Both the position numbers and the translations under genes were made by a program. A DNA stretch of 64,000 nt, taken from positions 1-64,000 of the forward strand of contig JACMLX010000083.1 in assembly GCA_014379355.1 (NCBI GenBank), in the 5' to 3' direction. The notes below the pieces were generated by a model. It searched no databases. It was given only the letters and a program-made list of their open reading frames with translations, and was not told where the DNA came from. The DNA is from Gemmatimonadaceae bacterium (GTDB lineage Bacteria; Gemmatimonadota; Gemmatimonadetes; Gemmatimonadales; Gemmatimonadaceae). This document shows, in pieces, positions 9,630 through 20,077 of this stretch (positions are counted from its first letter, which is position 1; every line of letters starts with the position of its first letter).

Positions 9630-11099
9630 ATGACCTTCCCACGAGCTGCCGGCGTACTGCTGCACCCGACCTCCCTGCCCGGCGCCATGGGCATCGGCGA
9701 CCTCGGGCCCGATGCGCATCTCTTTCTCGACTTCATGGCGCAGTCGGGACTGAGGATCTGGCAGATGCTTCCCGTCGGCCCGACCGGGTATGGCGATTCA
9801 CCCTACCAGTGCTTCTCGGCGTTCGCGGGCAACGGCATGCTGATTCACCTGTCCGGCCCCGACAACACGAACTTCCCGCCGCGTACGGTCGAATTCGAGC
9901 ACGTCATTTCATACAAGCGTGAACGCCTGAAGAGACTGTTCGCGTCATACAAGCCGGACGCGAAGTTCGCGGCCTTCGTGCGCGCGAACGTCGAGTGGCT
10001 GCCCGACTACGCCCTGTTCATGGCGCTCAAGGAGGCGCACGGCGGCGTCGAATGGACGAAGTGGGAGTCGGGTGCCGCACACCGGAAACCGGCTGCGCTC
10101 GAGACGTGGCGCACGAAGCTCGAGGCAAGCATTCAGATGTACGAAGTGGAACAGTATTTCTTCTTCACGCAATTCTACGCGCTGAAGGAGGCCGCAAAGG
10201 AGCGCGGTATCGAGTTGATGGGCGATCTGCCGATCTACGTCGCGCACGACAGTGCCGATGTGTGGGCGAATCCGGATTGCTTCATGCTCGACGCCGATGG
10301 CAACAAGCTCGTGCAGGCCGGTGTGCCGCCCGACTATTTCTCCGCGACGGGGCAGTGCTGGGGCAACCCGATCTACAACTGGCCGGCGCTGAAGCGGACC
10401 GGCTACGCCTGGTGGGTCCGTCGCATGCGCGCCGCGTTCCAGCTGTTCGACAGTGTGCGCCTCGATCATTTCCGCGGATTCGAGGCATACTGGGAAGTGC
10501 CGGGTGATGCAGTGACGGCCGAGAAGGGGCGGTGGGTGAAGGGTCCGGGTGCTGATCTCTTCATCGCCATCGAGAAGGCGCTTGGAAGGCTGCCGATCGT
10601 GGCCGAGAATCTCGGCCTGATCACGCCGGAAGTGGAGACATTGCGCGAGCAGTTCGATTTCCCCGGCATGAGCATCCTGCAGTTCGCGTTCGGCGGCGAC
10701 GGGCAGGCGCACGAATTCAAGCCGCACAACTTTCCTCGCGAACGTGTCGTGTACACGGGTACCCACGACAACGACACCACCATGGGCTGGTGGAATTCGA
10801 CCGGACAGGGCGACTCCACGCGCACCTCCGACGAAGTCGACCGGGAGAAGAAATACGCGTTGCAGTACCTCGGCACCGATGGCCGTGAGATGAACTGGAC
10901 GCTGATGCGCGTCGGCCTCGCGTCGGTGGCGAACACGGTGTTGATCCCGATGCAGGACGTGCTCGGACTCGGCAGCGAGACACGCATGAACACGCCCGGC
11001 CGTTCGTCGGGCAACTGGGCTTTCCGCTTCAGCTGGGACCAGCTGACACCCGCCATGACCACGCGGCTCCGCATGCTGGTCGACACCTATGACCGCTGA
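9630..11099 (+). CDS. malQ: 4-alpha-glucanotransferase (GH77)
   Basis: MTFPRAAGVLLHPTSLPGAMGIGDLGPDA...WQMLPVGPTGYGDSPYQ; VRLDHFRGFEAYW and PIVAENLGLI catalytic motifs. Confidence 0.95.
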   Translation: MTFPRAAGVLLHPTSLPGAMGIGDLGPDAHLFLDFMAQSGLRIWQMLPVGPTGYGDSPYQCFSAFAGNGMLIHLSGPDNTNFPPRTVEFEHVISYKRERLKRLFASYKPDAKFAAFVRANVEWLPDYALFMALKEAHGGVEWTKWESGAAHRKPAALETWRTKLEASIQMYEVEQYFFFTQFYALKEAAKERGIELMGDLPIYVAHDSADVWANPDCFMLDADGNKLVQAGVPPDYFSATGQCWGNPIYNWPALKRTGYAWWVRRMRAAFQLFDSVRLDHFRGFEAYWEVPGDAVTAEKGRWVKGPGADLFIAIEKALGRLPIVAENLGLITPEVETLREQFDFPGMSILQFAFGGDGQAHEFKPHNFPRERVVYTGTHDNDTTMGWWNSTGQGDSTRTSDEVDREKKYALQYLGTDGREMNWTLMRVGLASVANTVLIPMQDVLGLGSETRMNTPGRSSGNWAFRFSWDQLTPAMTTRLRMLVDTYDR

Positions 11100-12942
11100 T
11101 CGCATGCCGCGCACTTTCCTCGAGTGGACCCGCGTTTCGTTGTTGCTCGCGATGTGTGCTACCGCCGTAGCAGCACAGGCGCCCGTGATCGAAAAGGTCG
11201 ATCCGCCGAACTGGTGGGGGCAACACACCATCAATCCCGTTCGTGTGCTGATCCGTGGCAAACACCTGCACGGCGCGACGCTCGTGTGTCCGACGCTTCG
11301 CTGTGCGCGCGTCACCGTGAATGCCGCCGGCACGTATGCGTTCGTCGACGTGACGATCCCCGTCAGCACTCGCGCAGGGAAGTATCCGCTCACCTTGCGC
11401 ACGGCCTCCGGGACTGCGCCGGTCCCGTTCACCGTGACGACGCCGCTGGCGCGCGCCGGTCGCTTCCAGGGCTTCAATCAGGATGACGCGATGTATCTCG
11501 TCATGCCTGACCGATTCGCGAATGGCGACACCGCGAACGATGATCCAGCGACCGCGCGCGGGCTGCACGACCGCAGCAGGACACGCTACTACCACGGCGG
11601 TGATCTCGAAGGACTGCGGCGCAAGCTGCCGTACCTGAAGCAGCTGGGCATCACGGCGGTCTGGCTCAACCCGCTGTACGACAACAACAACGCCTTGAAC
11701 CGCAAGGAGATGTACGACGGGCAGCCGATGGCCGACTACCACGGCTACGGCGCGACCGACATGTACGCCGTCGATGAACACTTCGGCGACATCGCGCTGT
11801 TCAAGTCGGTCACCGATGACGCGCACGCGATGGGGATCAAGATCATCCTGGACATGGTCGCGAATCACACGGGACCATATCACCCGTGGGCATCGGACTC
11901 GCCGACCCCGACATGGTTTCATGGCACGACGGAGACACATCCGAACAACACGTGGCAGACGTGGACGCTGCACGATCCCTATTCGCCGCTGGCGATGCGA
12001 CGCGAAACGCTCGACGGCTGGTTCATCAACATCCTGCCCGACTTCAACCAGGATGACCCGGAGGTGGCGCGCTACATCATCCAGAACACGCTGTGGTGGG
12101 TGGGGATGAGCGGCATGGACGGTATCCGCCAGGACACGTGGCCGTACGTGCCGCGCACATTCTGGCGCGAGTGGATGACGGCAATCCGCAAGGAGTATCC
12201 GACGCTGAAAGTCGTCGGCGAGGTGCTCGATGGCGACCCGACGTTCGTCTCATTCTTCCAGGGTGGCAAGACACAGTACGACGGCATCGATGACAAGGTC
12301 GATGCATTGTTCGACTTCCCGATCCACTTCACGTTGCGCAATGTGTTCGCTCGCGGCGGCTCGATCCGGGCGGTGCCGCAGATGCTGGCGCGTGACTACC
12401 TGTACCCGAATCCGAATGCGCTCGTCACGCTGCTCGGGCTGCACGACGTGAATCGCTTCATGCACGAACCCGGTGCCACCACAGCCGGGCTCAAACTCGC
12501 CTACACGTTTCTCGCCACCGCGCGCGGCACACCGCTGATCTACAACGGCGACGAGATCGCGTTGCCCGGCGGCAACGATCCCGACAACCGTCGCGACTTT
12601 CCCGGTGGCTGGGCGGCCGATCCTCGCAACGCCTTCGAGGCGTCGGGTCGGACGGATGTCGAGCAGTCGGTGTGGTCGCACCTGCAGACGCTGCTCCGGA
12701 TGCGCGCCGAGCGTGCCGATCTCCGTCGCGGCACGACGCAGAACCTGGCGGTGAGTGATCAGTCGTATGTCTACCGTCGCGGCAGGACGGTCGTCGCGAT
12801 CAACAACGGCACTGCTCCCGAGACGGTCACGCTGCCCGCCATGACACTCGGCGCCGACATCCTCAAGACCTGCGCAGCGCCGACGACCGTCGCCGGCGGC
12901 ATTTCCCTCACGATTCCGGCACGATCGAGCTGCGTGTTCTAG
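11089..12942 (+). CDS. Secreted alpha-amylase family GH13 protein (cyclomaltodextrinase/neopullulanase-like)
   Basis: 617 aa, signal peptide, N-terminal immunoglobulin-like domain, GH13 motifs MVANHT, MDGIRQDTW, VVGEVLDGD, LGLHDVNRF. Confidence 0.9.
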   Translation: MTADRMPRTFLEWTRVSLLLAMCATAVAAQAPVIEKVDPPNWWGQHTINPVRVLIRGKHLHGATLVCPTLRCARVTVNAAGTYAFVDVTIPVSTRAGKYPLTLRTASGTAPVPFTVTTPLARAGRFQGFNQDDAMYLVMPDRFANGDTANDDPATARGLHDRSRTRYYHGGDLEGLRRKLPYLKQLGITAVWLNPLYDNNNALNRKEMYDGQPMADYHGYGATDMYAVDEHFGDIALFKSVTDDAHAMGIKIILDMVANHTGPYHPWASDSPTPTWFHGTTETHPNNTWQTWTLHDPYSPLAMRRETLDGWFINILPDFNQDDPEVARYIIQNTLWWVGMSGMDGIRQDTWPYVPRTFWREWMTAIRKEYPTLKVVGEVLDGDPTFVSFFQGGKTQYDGIDDKVDALFDFPIHFTLRNVFARGGSIRAVPQMLARDYLYPNPNALVTLLGLHDVNRFMHEPGATTAGLKLAYTFLATARGTPLIYNGDEIALPGGNDPDNRRDFPGGWAADPRNAFEASGRTDVEQSVWSHLQTLLRMRAERADLRRGTTQNLAVSDQSYVYRRGRTVVAINNGTAPETVTLPAMTLGADILKTCAAPTTVAGGISLTIPARSSCVF

Positions 12943-13010
12943 CACCGCACGTGCGTGGTCACGACGAGCTGAACTGGAAAATCCAAGTGTCTGCTTCGTT
13001 TCTTCAACTG

Positions 13011-13250
13011 CTGGTCTCGCACAGAGTCACGGGGGCACAGACAGTCCGTGCGTGATCGCGAACACTTTTCACGCGGGGCTCGCGGGGGGCGCGGGGAAAA
13101 ACAACTGCTTCTGGAAATGCCCTCGCGAGACGCTGTTCCAATTGCATTTGCAGTCGCTCGTCCCCACGTCCATCGCGAGCCCCGCGTGAAAAGTGTTTGC
13201 GCGATCACGCACGAACTCGCTGTGCCCCCGTGACTCTGTGCGATACCAGG
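13011..13250. repeat. Long imperfect palindrome C
   Basis: Left arm ctggtctcgcacagagtcacgggggcacagacagtccgtgcgtgatcgcgaacacttttcacgcggggctcgcg vs reverse complement of right arm ctggtatcgcacagagtcacgggggcacagcgagttcgtgcgtgatcgcgcaaacacttttcacgcggggctcgcg. Confidence 0.93.
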
Positions 13251-13328
13251 CTTTTTCTTCAACCGATTGAGAAACGTCGCATCTCTCTTCTCCGCTGCGC
13301 TGCGTGATACATGCAGTTGTCGCAACCC

Positions 13329-15536
13329 TCAGCGCTGCAGCGCGAGCGAGAGGTAGATACTTCGGCCGTCGGAGGGCCAGACGCCAGGACCGGGGTAGAA
13401 TTGCGGCCGCTTCGTGAAGTACTGGCGGTCGAAAACGTTGCTCACGCCTGCCGTCACACGCGACAGGCGAGTGAGCGCGACGCCGCCATGCACATCGACG
13501 AGCGTGTACGCTGGGACGATTCCCGTCGCACCATTCGCGCTCGCCTGGACGGTGTTGAGCGCATCAGCGAACGTGCGGCTCACGTGACTCACCTGCACCG
13601 TGGCGTCGGCTCGACGGCCACTCGCTGACACTCCGCTGCGCACGATCCAGCGTGGCGCGGACTCCACCTCGTTGCCGGCGATGCTGACGTTCCGGCCACT
13701 CGCAATGAACGAGCCGCCGACATACTTCGCGTTCATGAGCGATGCTGCGGTGAACGCGCGCCAGCTGGTGTGACCCGTGTAGCCGAGTGGAATCGCCAGC
13801 CTCGACTCGACGCCCATCGTCCGTGTCGTGCCGACATTCGTCTTGAACGTGTACGGCGTGCCATCGGGATCGCTCAGCGTGAGCAGACCGAAGCGATTCT
13901 CATACCGCATGGCAAATGCGCTGACATCGTAGCTCACACCGCCGGAGAACGTGCGTCGTACGCCGCTCTCCATGGTCCATCCTCGCGCGTCACGGATGTT
14001 CGTGTCAGTGCGCTCGGTGGCAGTCTCCGGAAGCAGATCCTTGAGGATCATCGGACGATACGCCTGGCTGAATCCACCATACCACTCGCCGCCGCCGGAG
14101 AACTTGTACGCACCGCGCATGCCGAACAGCGGGAAATTGTGTCGGACATCGCGCGGTGTGTCCGCCGGATCGTAGTACGCCAGTGTGCCGCGCATGCGCG
14201 TGGTACCGCGTTCGACACGCACGCCTGGCACGAGACAGAATCGCGGCGAGAGACGCAGTTCCAGTTCGGCGTAGGCGGCCACGTTTTCCGTCAGGTAGTG
14301 CAGGTTTCGCTGAAACGTTGTGTTCGGTTGCAGCGTGAGATCGTAGTCGCTGCCGCGCGACCCAGTGCCACGCTGTCGTCGCCACGTATCGTTGTCCGAC
14401 ACCGCCACGCCCAGCGAGAGTGTCGCCGGTTTCTCGGCGATCGAGACTTCGTGCAGCACGCGCAGTTCCAGCGTCCGACTGTCATACTTGTCGATGTCGA
14501 CCTGGCGTGCCGAGTAGACTCCACTCGCCGAGGCCGTATCCGGTTGCGTTGCGAAGCCACCGACGGCTACGCTGCTGCGGCTGCCGAACACACCGGACGC
14601 GAGGAGTGTCGCGCGCGTTGCAGCGCCCGGTGTCCAGGTCAGCGACAACGACGGAACAATGATGTCGGGACTGTAGTAGTTGCGCGAGCGTGTGGCCGAG
14701 CGCGCGTCGACCGCAAACATCGCATCCGTGAGTGGACCGGGCTGCCGATACAGATAGCGGCTGCGGGCCACGTCCGCGCGCAGCGTCAATGCGTTGGAGA
14801 GAGGCGCCGATGCGCTGACGTACTCGGCGTCGGAGACGGAACGTCCATTCGCGCGATAGCCGTCGGAGCGGCGCACCGAGCCGTAAGCGTAGTACGTCAC
14901 GCGACCAGCCTTGCCTCCGATCGCATTGTAGGTGCTCAGCAACCCGAAGCCGCCGGCGGATGAGCGCGAGTCGAACGCGATCGCGCGCGTCGTGTCCGGC
15001 GTGCGCACGACGTAGTTGATCACACCGCCGAACTGCGAGCCGTATTGCAGCGCTGCCGTCCCGCGCACCAGCTCGACGCGCTCGATTGCTTCCATCGGTG
15101 CACTGTAGTGGCTGGCGGGATACCCATACACATCGGAGTTCGTGACGACCCCGTTCTGCCGGACGCTGAACTCCCAGGAGCGGTGTGCGTCGAGCCCGCG
15201 CGCCGAGATGTTCACCTGATTGCCCGAGCCATCCATGTCATAGACGAATACGCCTGGCACTTCGGCGAACAGCTGGCGACCGACTTTCTCCGCGATATTG
15301 GTGGTCGATCCGCTGACGGCAACGACTTCACTCTTCGCACCGGTCGTGATCATCCCCGCCACGATCCTCGGCGCACCGGATACCGCACCGGGCGTTCGCC
15401 GAGCGGTCACGACGACACCCGGCAGTGGCCGCGCCACGGAATCGCGCCGCGTCGAATCCGCACGCTCCTGCGCGCCACACATCACCGGCAGCATAAGCAC
15501 ACATGCCAGCAACAGTCGCACGCGCGCACCGGAGAC
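13329..15536 (-). CDS. TonB-dependent outer-membrane receptor (start uncertain)
   Basis: ORF 13329..15812; plug and barrel motifs (ELVRGTAALQYGSQFGGVINYVVRTP). Signal peptide RVRLLLACVLMLPVMCGAQ argues for a start near 15536; the upstream ORF extension translates repeat D. Confidence 0.88.
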   Translation of the reverse strand, partial: VSGARVRLLLACVLMLPVMCGAQERADSTRRDSVARPLPGVVVTARRTPGAVSGAPRIVAGMITTGAKSEVVAVSGSTTNIAEKVGRQLFAEVPGVFVYDMDGSGNQVNISARGLDAHRSWEFSVRQNGVVTNSDVYGYPASHYSAPMEAIERVELVRGTAALQYGSQFGGVINYVVRTPDTTRAIAFDSRSSAGGFGLLSTYNAIGGKAGRVTYYAYGSVRRSDGYRANGRSVSDAEYVSASAPLSNALTLRADVARSRYLYRQPGPLTDAMFAVDARSATRSRNYYSPDIIVPSLSLTWTPGAATRATLLASGVFGSRSSVAVGGFATQPDTASASGVYSARQVDIDKYDSRTLELRVLHEVSIAEKPATLSLGVAVSDNDTWRRQRGTGSRGSDYDLTLQPNTTFQRNLHYLTENVAAYAELELRLSPRFCLVPGVRVERGTTRMRGTLAYYDPADTPRDVRHNFPLFGMRGAYKFSGGGEWYGGFSQAYRPMILKDLLPETATERTDTNIRDARGWTMESGVRRTFSGGVSYDVSAFAMRYENRFGLLTLSDPDGTPYTFKTNVGTTRTMGVESRLAIPLGYTGHTSWRAFTAASLMNAKYVGGSFIASGRNVSIAGNEVESAPRWIVRSGVSASGRRADATVQVSHVSRTFADALNTVQASANGATGIVPAYTLVDVHGGVALTRLSRVTAGVSNVFDRQYFTKRPQFYPGPGVWPSDGRSIYLSLALQR

Positions 15537-15667
15537 TCCAAATCGTCGCACCTTCTGATCCTCCCTGCGCCTGTACACGGGGGCTGGCCGTCCTGTTGCG
15601 CGAACTGTTCCCTCACACAGAGGAACGAAGCAGCGGTGATTCAGCGCTTCTACACCATTCAGGGAAG

Positions 15668-15900
15668 TGCGGTCTCGCACAGAGTCACAGTGGACAGCGA
15701 GATCGCTCGCGATCAGATCAGCTCTTTTCACGCGGGGCTCGCGAGGGACGCGGGGACGAGCAACGGCAAATGCCATTGGAACAGCGTCTCGCCAGAGCAG
15801 TTCCAACGGCACGTGATCTTCCCCGCGTCCCCCGCGAGCCCCGCGTGAACAGTGTTCGCCCGATCACGCACGAACTCCCTGTGCCTCTGTGCGAGACCAC
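15668..15900. repeat. Long imperfect palindrome D (same family as C, opposite orientation)
   Basis: Left arm ggtctcgcacagagtcacag...cttttcacgcggggctcgcgagggacgcgggga vs reverse complement of right arm ggtctcgcacagaggcacag...ctgttcacgcggggctcgcgggggacgcgggga; core gagacgctgttccaatggcatttgc shared with C. Confidence 0.9.
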
Positions 15901-15911
15901 GCAGTTTCGAA

Positions 15912-17477
15912 CTACGGCGCCCCGTCCGCCTGTGCGCGTCGCAACGTGAATGCGGCGATGCGAGAACCGTGAGTCTTGCCTTCCGTGATGTCGTTCATGT
16001 AGTGAATGCCGCCATACAGGCGCGACAGGCCGGCTTCAGCGGCCATCGCATGAAACTCGGAGGATGACGCAGGAAAGAGATAGCCGAGCACGTCCGCCGC
16101 GGCCGCCGAGAACGTCGAGTGGCCTGAAGGATAGGCTGGGAAGTTGGGCAGGCCGATATCCGTGCGTATCGCAGGATCCAGCTGCGACGGGCGCGGATTG
16201 AAATACTTGTACTTCGCTTCCCAGCACGCCACCGACGCGTCGTGCATCGCCATGTTCACGAGCGCGAACGCACGCGCGGCGCGCACCTCACTCATGTTGG
16301 CATCGCGGATGTGATCGGCGGCGATGTCGTTCCAGTGCCCGGGTGGCGTGTACGTGCCGGCACCGTCGTTCCACTTCTGCGCAATCGCACGCTGTGCGGT
16401 ACTGAGATTCTCCACTGTGCTCCGGACCTCGGCGACTTCCGCCTTCATCTGCGCCGATGCGGTCGCAAAGGGTGCAGGCGGACGCGCCGCCGCCAGCTCG
16501 GCCGGCGTAGCGCTCCATGCCAGCACGGCACCGAAGTTCGGCAGCATCGGCGGTCGCGCCGGTGTCTCGAGACTGAGCCATGGCGTTTCACCGCGTGCGC
16601 TGGCGCTGTCTGCCAGTGCCTTCCACTGCGCCGCATTGCCGATCGCGTTACCGGTGCCGTCCGCCGTCATGCGCGCAAGCACGAGCGTCGCGACAGAACG
16701 ACCGAGCGCGAGTCCCGCCGCAAGGTCACTGCTCGTCGCCTTGCCGCTCAACAGCGCCGCTTCGCGCTGATCGGCACCACGCTTCGTCACTTCCTCGACC
16801 GCGGCCGGAAACAGCGTCTGCATCATGGCAACGGTCACACCGGCCAGCACGGCCTCTTCCGACGGATATGACGGCAGGTCCGAAATCGGCACGAGCTGTC
16901 GGATTTCTGCATCGGCCCTGGCCGGCGACCGACGATTGTACTGATACTTGTACGCCCACGCCGCTTTCAGTGCCTCGTACTGCGCCACCGCGATGTAGCT
17001 GTAGGCGCGCGCCGCGTATGGTGGATTCGCGAACGGAAACGCGGGATCGCCGAACGGGTTGTTGGCATCCGGAAACACGTAGCTGCCATCGTCGCGCGGC
17101 GCCGGCGGCAGGTTGTAGCGCGCGACGAGGCCGCGGACGATCTGGTTCCAGCGCAGCACGCCCCCACCGGCCCAGTAGTTGATTCGCTCCGATTGCGCCG
17201 GCGTGAGCGCGTTCTGCGCGGCCTTGATCGCCGCCAGTTCCGCCTTGTACGCGTCGCTGCTGACCGCCGTCGGTGCCGGTACGGCAACCTGCGTGGCAGA
17301 CGTCAGCACGATCATCTTCCATGCGCCGGCCGTTGCGTCGGTGCTCGACGCGGTGAGCGGCAACAGATCCTCCGTTTGCGTGATCGCCTTGTCGCAGCTG
17401 AGCACTGCCGCGCTCAGCACACCGATGGCGAACACTCGCATGCCGCGCATCGCGCGGTCAGTCATCGACATCTGCAT
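15912..17477 (-). CDS. PAP2 / vanadium-dependent haloperoxidase-fold protein
   Basis: Start MQMSMTDRAMRGMRVFAIGVLSAAVLSC (lipobox); motif KYKYFNPRP...YPSGH...SRLYGGIHYMND fits KX6RP-PSGH-SRX5HX3D. Confidence 0.88.
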   Translation of the reverse strand: MQMSMTDRAMRGMRVFAIGVLSAAVLSCDKAITQTEDLLPLTASSTDATAGAWKMIVLTSATQVAVPAPTAVSSDAYKAELAAIKAAQNALTPAQSERINYWAGGGVLRWNQIVRGLVARYNLPPAPRDDGSYVFPDANNPFGDPAFPFANPPYAARAYSYIAVAQYEALKAAWAYKYQYNRRSPARADAEIRQLVPISDLPSYPSEEAVLAGVTVAMMQTLFPAAVEEVTKRGADQREAALLSGKATSSDLAAGLALGRSVATLVLARMTADGTGNAIGNAAQWKALADSASARGETPWLSLETPARPPMLPNFGAVLAWSATPAELAAARPPAPFATASAQMKAEVAEVRSTVENLSTAQRAIAQKWNDGAGTYTPPGHWNDIAADHIRDANMSEVRAARAFALVNMAMHDASVACWEAKYKYFNPRPSQLDPAIRTDIGLPNFPAYPSGHSTFSAAAADVLGYLFPASSSEFHAMAAEAGLSRLYGGIHYMNDITEGKTHGSRIAAFTLRRAQADGAP

Positions 17478-18445
17478 CAGAGCTTCCCCGCCAGCAGCAG
17501 TCCGGCCGTGACACGCGTGGCCTGGCCCACGTTGCGACCGGTCAACACCTGCGATCCGCCCAGCATCAGCAACACTCCCCTGCTCCGTGGAACCGCATAA
17601 CGCACATGCGCGTCGAGGCGCGTGAAATTCATCCGATTCGACACGAACGGCATGTCCTGCCGGCGAATGTCGCCACCGCCGAGCGTGCGCTGTTGCACGA
17701 GCGACAGCGGTGCGAACAACCCATGTCCCTGATAACCCAGCGTCAGCGCCGATTCCGTCACGTCCGGCATCTGCACTTCGTTGGTCAGGTACAGCTGATT
17801 GTTCGTGTAGTACGAGACACGATCGAGCGTGACGTTGCCGCGCCGCGTGTACGCCATCGATCCGTTCACGAACAGGCCGTTCCGACCTTGAAACGACAGC
17901 AGACCGCGGCCAGTCGCACGCTCGCTGGACGAGCCGATCGACATCGGGTAGAAGTCCGGTGTGTAATCGGTGGTCGGCACCGTGCCGCTGATGGCCACGA
18001 TGCCCTGCAGCATGCCCGACGTCGTGAGCGGCGTGTTGAACGCGCGGTACTTGAGGCCGACCGTCACGTCCTGATGGCCGCTCTGACCTTCCAGCACCCC
18101 CTGACTTGCCCTGGTCGAGACGTACGGCAACGACGCGATGATATTGAGACGATCGGTGACGCCGTACGCCGTCATGTACGTTGCCGACGTCGTTGTGAGC
18201 GTACCGATGTTCCCGTTCGCACGCTTCAGCGTGCCTTCCCAGTAGTCGGTCCACTGCTCTCGCGTATACACCACGCCGGCGCAGAGCACGCGGAACTTCA
18301 TGAAGTCGGCATCGTCGAGAGTCTGTGCGCGCGCAGGTGTGCCAGCACCCACCGAGAGCACGACCAGAGCGGTGGCGACGGACGACGGCGCCAGTGCACC
18401 GATCGTGCGGTCACGGCGAGTCAGACGAAAGAAATTCATGCGCAA
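17477..18445 (-). CDS. Outer-membrane beta-barrel transporter-like protein
   Basis: 322 aa with signal peptide (ALVVLSVGAGTPARAQ), alternating amphipathic strands, barrel-like C-terminus; abuts the PAP2 gene start. Confidence 0.65.
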   Translation of the reverse strand: MRMNFFRLTRRDRTIGALAPSSVATALVVLSVGAGTPARAQTLDDADFMKFRVLCAGVVYTREQWTDYWEGTLKRANGNIGTLTTTSATYMTAYGVTDRLNIIASLPYVSTRASQGVLEGQSGHQDVTVGLKYRAFNTPLTTSGMLQGIVAISGTVPTTDYTPDFYPMSIGSSSERATGRGLLSFQGRNGLFVNGSMAYTRRGNVTLDRVSYYTNNQLYLTNEVQMPDVTESALTLGYQGHGLFAPLSLVQQRTLGGGDIRRQDMPFVSNRMNFTRLDAHVRYAVPRSRGVLLMLGGSQVLTGRNVGQATRVTAGLLLAGKL

Positions 18446-18484
18446 CGATGGGAAGCGGGGTGCACGTACACCCCTGGTTCAATG

Positions 18485-19882
18485 TCAGCGGCCCGAGACG
18501 GCCACTGGTCGAGCTGACGGTCCGGCTGGTGCTTTTGTTTCCACCGCGTGCGGCAGGTCATTGTCCTGCACGAACTGCACGCAGAGCGCCGCCACCGCCA
18601 TGCAGATGCCGCCGAGCATGACCACGTACAGCGGCGTCTGTGGATTGTCGGCGCCGAAGAAGAAGCGCGTGATCGGACCGAAGAAGAGTGCGGCAAATAT
18701 TTCAGGCAGCACGATGAAGAAGTTGAACACGCCCATGTACACACCCATGCGCTCGACCGGCAGCGAGCTCGAAAGCATGGCATACGGCATGGACAGGATC
18801 GACGCCCACGCGATGCCGACGCCGATCATCGACAGGATCAGCATGTTGGGCTCGTGAATGAGCCAGACGCTCAACAGACCGAGCGCACCGCACAGCAGTG
18901 CGCCGGTGTGCACCGTCTTGCGACTCGTGGCGGCGGCGAGCCGCGGCAACACGAGTGCGACGAGGAAACAGGTGATCGAATAGAACGCGAACACCGTCCC
19001 GCCCCACGCCGCACCCTTCTCGTACAGATCCGACTTCACGTCCACCGCACCGAACACATGGCGCGCCGTTGCCGGCACGAAGAAGATCCACATGCAGAAC
19101 AGTCCCATCCACGTGAACAACTGCACGACGGCGAGCTGGCGCATCGTCGCCGGCATCTCGCGGATCGCCACCATCACTTCGGACACCATTGCGCCAATCC
19201 CATGCTTCTCGGCCTTGGCGCGCTTGAACGCTTCCATGTCCTCAGGCGGGAACTCGTCCGTCGTGAAGACCGTCCAGAGCACGCACAACAAGAACACCAC
19301 CGCACCCGCCTGGAACGAGTACTTGACCGTCAGCGGAATTCCACTCGGCGTGTTACCAACGACTCCGAACTTGCCCAGAACCCATGGCAGAGCGTTCGCG
19401 AAGCTGGCGCCGATGCCGATCATCAGCGACTGCATCACGAACCCGGCAGTCCGCTGCGATGCGACGAGCTTGTCGGCGACGAAAGCGCGGAACGGTTCCA
19501 TCGAGATGTTGATCGAGCCATCGAGGATCCACAGCAGGCTGGCGGCCATCCACAGCGAGGTCGACGTCGGCATGAAGAACAATGCGATCGACGCGAGCAC
19601 GGCACCGGTCAGGAAATACGGGCGCCGCCGACCCAGTCGGCCCCAGGTCCGATCACTCAACGCGCCGACGATCGGCTGCACGATGAGCCCTGTCAGCGGC
19701 GCGGCGAGCCACAGTAGCGGCACTTCGTCCGGCGAGGCGCCGAGCCGCTCGTAGACGGCCGACATGTTGGCAAGCTGCAGGCCCCAGCCGAACTGGATGC
19801 CAAGAAACCCGAAGCTCATGTTGAAAAGCTGCCAGAAATCCAGGCGCTTTCGCTCCATCGGGAAGCCTGCGTTACGAGTCAT
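18485..19882 (-). CDS. MFS transporter, SLC45-like sugar transporter
   Basis: [35 protein letters not shown] and [22 protein letters not shown] motifs; multi-TM. Confidence 0.88.
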   Translation of the reverse strand: MTRNAGFPMERKRLDFWQLFNMSFGFLGIQFGWGLQLANMSAVYERLGASPDEVPLLWLAAPLTGLIVQPIVGALSDRTWGRLGRRRPYFLTGAVLASIALFFMPTSTSLWMAASLLWILDGSINISMEPFRAFVADKLVASQRTAGFVMQSLMIGIGASFANALPWVLGKFGVVGNTPSGIPLTVKYSFQAGAVVFLLCVLWTVFTTDEFPPEDMEAFKRAKAEKHGIGAMVSEVMVAIREMPATMRQLAVVQLFTWMGLFCMWIFFVPATARHVFGAVDVKSDLYEKGAAWGGTVFAFYSITCFLVALVLPRLAAATSRKTVHTGALLCGALGLLSVWLIHEPNMLILSMIGVGIAWASILSMPYAMLSSSLPVERMGVYMGVFNFFIVLPEIFAALFFGPITRFFFGADNPQTPLYVVMLGGICMAVAALCVQFVQDNDLPHAVETKAPAGPSARPVAVSGR

Positions 19883-20077
19883 TCAGTAACCCCCACAAAC
19901 GGCTGCGGCGGGTTCCTGCCGTGCATCGACAGGGACGGTCAGGGGAGAATCTGGCTACCGTGCTGAGCGTTGTGAAGCGCGATCGCGGTAAAAATTCATC
20001 TGGGATTCATGTTCGGCAAGACGCCTGGCCCGGCGCAGCGCAGACAAGCGTCGGTCGGCGTGACTATTTTGCTCGCC

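Noticed and set aside
13011-15900. Composite transposon or insertion sequence formed by palindromes C and D around the TonB gene
   Set aside because: No transposase, no visible target-site duplication, and related elements occur singly elsewhere (A, B, E); kept only as a paired-repeat observation.
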